Source: a bacterium
GTDB taxonomy: Bacteria > Zixibacteria > MSB-5A5 > GN15 > FEB-12
DNA length: 9,120 nucleotides
Assembly (NCBI GenBank): GCA_030612965.1
Contig: JAUWMW010000075.1
Coordinates: 1 to 9,120, forward strand
Direction of reading: 5' to 3'
Position 1 is the stretch's first letter, and each line of letters starts with the position of its first letter. Under the pieces are notes generated by a model. The model ran no database searches. It saw nothing but the letters and a program-made list of their open reading frames with translations, and was not told the origin of the DNA. The translations under genes were made by a program, and so were the position numbers. Shown one piece after another: positions 7,243 through 9,120 of this stretch.

Positions 7243-8208
7243 ATGGCTGAAGAAGAGAAAAAGGTGTCAACGGCAAAGCGTATCAGTGACAAGGAGCGGT
7301 TTAGATATATCGGCTTTGATGTCTTCCCTGGCCGTATCAAGAATTTGTTCAAGTCTGATGCGGAGAAAGACAAGCTGGTGGATAGGGTTCGGCAGAAGCG
7401 AACAAATCGCGATCTCGGAGCGCTGCGTGACGACTGTACACTGCTTGAGGCGCGAGTATCCCTTTCCGACCGCGTTGTCCTGACCGTTGCTTGTCTGTTC
7501 ATGGTAGCAGCTCTGTTTTTCCCGTGGTACTCGGCTTACAACGAGATCGTTGAGGAACCAGCAGAGGAAGCCGCCGTGGTCGCAGATTCCGGCGCTGTTG
7601 AGGATAGTTTACTGACAGACAGTGTCGCCGTCGGTGCCTTTGAGGGGGAGGCCGAGGCGATAGTTGACGCCACCACAGAGGCCGAAGGCGACGTTGCTGC
7701 CGAGCAGGAAGTCGTCGAGGATGATTACTCTGAGGCGCCCAAGGAAGAGATCATCCACGGATACGTGGCCAAGAAGAAGATTCACAAAGAGTATTCCCGG
7801 CTTACCGGGTTGGGCTCATTTGCTTTATTAGGCTCGGTCGGTTCGCATGTTTTTTCGTCCGGTTTTGTAGTGATACTCACCGGTCTGATGTTTCTGGTTT
7901 TGACTTTATCGTGCCTGTTGCTGCCTGCGTATACGTTGTACGGCCTTTACGGAATCAAGGGTAGTAGCGACCAGAAGGCGCTGAAGTTGAAGTCAATTCT
8001 GAAGCTGAACTGGCTGCCACTGGTCCTTTTTGTGGCTGCGCTGATTATCTCTTTTGTTGGCGCCGATTACGGTCCGGGGACGTCGAGCCTGTACACGAGC
8101 TTTGGTGACAGCTATGGTATCGGGGTCTTTCTTGGCAGTCTGTCCTGGGGTGTGTTTATTACGCTGGCCGCATCGATTATGTTGGCCGCGAAAGGTATTG
8201 AAATTTAA
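7243..8208 (+). CDS. Four-helix inner-membrane protein with acidic extracytoplasmic loop (function unknown)
   Basis: 321 aa, with GGGAG at 7233-7237, 5 nt before the ATG. Residues 1-76 are charged, Lys/Arg-rich and presumably cytoplasmic. Membrane helices lie at about 77-99 (VVLTVACLFMVAALFFPWY), 206-230, 256-274 and 292-316. Between helices 1 and 2 is a loop of about 100 residues, dominated by Glu/Asp/Ala/Val at 100-170 and then turning basic (VAKKKIHKEY). The positive-inside rule puts both termini and the Lys-rich loop at 239-255 in the cytoplasm, and the acidic loop outside. A hydrophobic, Gly/Ser-rich stretch (188-203) before helix 2 may dip into the membrane. I do not recognise the family. 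It lies 34 bp after the TPR gene and 31 bp before the ExbB-family gene, so it is probably an accessory subunit of the same complex. Confidence 0.88.
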   Translation: MAEEEKKVSTAKRISDKERFRYIGFDVFPGRIKNLFKSDAEKDKLVDRVRQKRTNRDLGALRDDCTLLEARVSLSDRVVLTVACLFMVAALFFPWYSAYNEIVEEPAEEAAVVADSGAVEDSLLTDSVAVGAFEGEAEAIVDATTEAEGDVAAEQEVVEDDYSEAPKEEIIHGYVAKKKIHKEYSRLTGLGSFALLGSVGSHVFSSGFVVILTGLMFLVLTLSCLLLPAYTLYGLYGIKGSSDQKALKLKSILKLNWLPLVLFVAALIISFVGADYGPGTSSLYTSFGDSYGIGVFLGSLSWGVFITLAASIMLAAKGIEI

Positions 8209-8224
8209 GTTTTCTTGTATTTTT

Positions 8225-8229
8225 GGAGG
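8225..8229 (+). promoter_or_regulatory. Ribosome binding site fixing the GTG start of the ExbB-family gene
   Basis: GGAGG lies 10 nt before GTG 8240. No ATG exists in frame before the first membrane helix, so this strong site decides for the GTG start. Confidence 0.8.
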
Positions 8230-8239
8230 ATAGGAACAA

Positions 8240-8998
8240 GTGGTTAAACAAACAATCTTTGTCACTCTGAACGCTATCATCGCTTTCGCAATCGGCTTCG
8301 GCCTGTGGTATGGCGTCTTCAGGACATCGGAAAACCCGATCGTGCACTCCATCTATATGGGTGGTCCCTTGGTCGTTCTGTTGATTATGATCTTTGTCAT
8401 GTGTATGGTATTCGTGGTAGAGCGGTATTTTTCGCTGTACGGTGTGGCCAAGGGCAAGAGTTCGGTGCAGGTCTTCTTCAAGAAGCTCATCCAGTTGATC
8501 CAGAAGGACGACTTCGACGGCGCTCTGGCTGCCTGTGACAAGCAGCGCGGCACCACCGCCAACGTTCTGCGCGCTGGCATCGAGCGTTATCAGGAAGTTA
8601 AGGCTCGGGAAAGCATGGAAGGTGAGAAGCGAATCCAGTTGACCCAGTCGGCTATCGAAGAAGCCAACGCGCTGGAAGGTCCGCTGTTGGAGCGCAACCT
8701 GATCGCCCTGTCGACGATCGCCTCTATCGCTACCATGGTCGGGCTTCTGGGTACTACCATTGGTATGATCCGTGCCTTCGCCGCCACCGGTAATGTCGAA
8801 GGCGGCGTCATCGACGCCCAGGCGCTGTCCGTCGGTATTTCCGAGGCGCTGGTCAACACAGCCGGTGGACTTCTTTCCGGTATCCTCGGTATTTTCTTTT
8901 ACAACTTCTTTGTGAACAAGGTGGATGCCTTCAACTATACGACCGACGAAGCCACCTTTGAGGTAATGCAGATCCTCAAAGACAAGGAAGGAATCTAA
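8240..8998 (+). CDS. MotA/TolQ/ExbB family proton-channel protein
   Basis: 252 aa starting with GTG. Hydrophobic helices lie at about 5-26, 41-62, 154-178 and 198-226, with a cytoplasmic helical region between the second and third. The family signature is clear: ERNL..LSTIASIATMVGLLGTTIGMIRAF at about 151-180, followed by the last helix with GISEALVNTAGGLLSGI (199-215). This is the region that surrounds the ExbD/TolR helix in ExbB/TolQ pentamers and conducts protons. The N-terminal helix ahead of the usual three is an extra seen in many ExbB-like proteins outside Proteobacteria. The next gene, an ExbD homologue, begins 3 bp after the stop, as expected for a two-part stator. The sequence cannot tell TonB-, Tol- or other motor use, so no symbol is assigned. 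Confidence 0.95.
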   Translation: MVKQTIFVTLNAIIAFAIGFGLWYGVFRTSENPIVHSIYMGGPLVVLLIMIFVMCMVFVVERYFSLYGVAKGKSSVQVFFKKLIQLIQKDDFDGALAACDKQRGTTANVLRAGIERYQEVKARESMEGEKRIQLTQSAIEEANALEGPLLERNLIALSTIASIATMVGLLGTTIGMIRAFAATGNVEGGVIDAQALSVGISEALVNTAGGLLSGILGIFFYNFFVNKVDAFNYTTDEATFEVMQILKDKEGI

Positions 8999-9001
8999 TC
9001 C

Positions 9002-9120
9002 ATGGCCGGCAAGCGACGCGTTTCCATCAGGATCGACATGACCCCGATGGTGGATATTGCCTTTCTGCTGTTGATCTTCTATATGGCGACGACGCAGTTT
9101 AAGCCGCCGGAAGCGCGTGC
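9002..9120 (+). CDS. ExbD/TolR family biopolymer transport protein, N-terminal fragment cut by the window
   Basis: The first 39 codons are visible and the frame is open at the right edge. A short basic cytoplasmic N-terminus (MAGKRRVSIRIDM) leads into a single membrane helix at about 15-32 with the family motif MTPMVDIAFLLLIFYM. Asp18 corresponds to the essential proton-binding Asp of ExbD/TolR helices. AGGAAGGA at the end of the ExbB-family gene lies about 9 nt upstream of this ATG, and the intergenic gap is 3 bp, so translation is probably coupled. The missing periplasmic domain would decide its partner. The full protein is expected to be about 130-200 aa. Confidence 0.93.
   Translation, partial: MAGKRRVSIRIDMTPMVDIAFLLLIFYMATTQFKPPEAR

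Noticed and set aside
7993..8352. A 119-codon minus-strand frame spanning the gap between two plus-strand genes
   Set aside because: It is antisense to membrane helices of the four-TM and ExbB-family genes and has no supporting start signal.

Overview
The window looks like chromosomal DNA from a Gram-negative bacterium of moderate GC content. Shine-Dalgarno sites are canonical, genes are tightly packed, and there is a mix of exported proteins and an ExbB/ExbD-type inner-membrane motor. The combination of a Hanks-type Ser/Thr kinase with an extracytoplasmic sensor, an FHA-GAF-SpoIIE phosphatase and a TPR/ExbB/ExbD operon is reminiscent of the FCB superphylum or an uncultured relative such as candidate phylum Zixibacteria. 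That placement is an impression from gene content and style and rests on no marker gene. No rRNA, tRNA, CRISPR array, insertion sequence or phage gene was seen.

Left part (1-3298, minus strand): a two-gene signalling operon. The first gene encodes a cytoplasmic phosphoprotein-reader and phosphatase (FHA + GAF + SpoIIE/PP2C). The second starts inside its stop codon and encodes a membrane-anchored Ser/Thr protein kinase, whose extracytoplasmic C-terminal region runs off the left edge. The pair joins a kinase, a phospho-threonine-binding domain and a phosphatase in one translationally coupled unit.

Middle part (3299-5258): a divergent intergenic region of 293 bp with a perfect 7-bp inverted repeat; an exported 371-aa protein that can be read as three tandem TonB C-terminal-like domains with no TonB membrane anchor; about 300 bp with nothing recognisable; and a probable 67-aa small membrane protein.

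Right part (5233-9120, plus strand): a well-formed sigma70-like promoter drives an apparent operon. Its genes are an exported protein of about 12 TPRs with a Cys-rich C-terminal half, a four-helix membrane protein with a long acidic extracytoplasmic loop (no family recognised), a MotA/TolQ/ExbB-family proton-channel subunit, and an ExbD/TolR-family subunit cut by the right edge. The likely picture is a proton-motive-force-driven envelope machine: ExbB/ExbD-like motor in the inner membrane, the four-helix protein as an accessory subunit, and the TPR protein as a periplasmic scaffold. The triple TonB-like protein nearby might be a periplasmic partner, but it is outside the operon. The cargo or task is not visible in this window.
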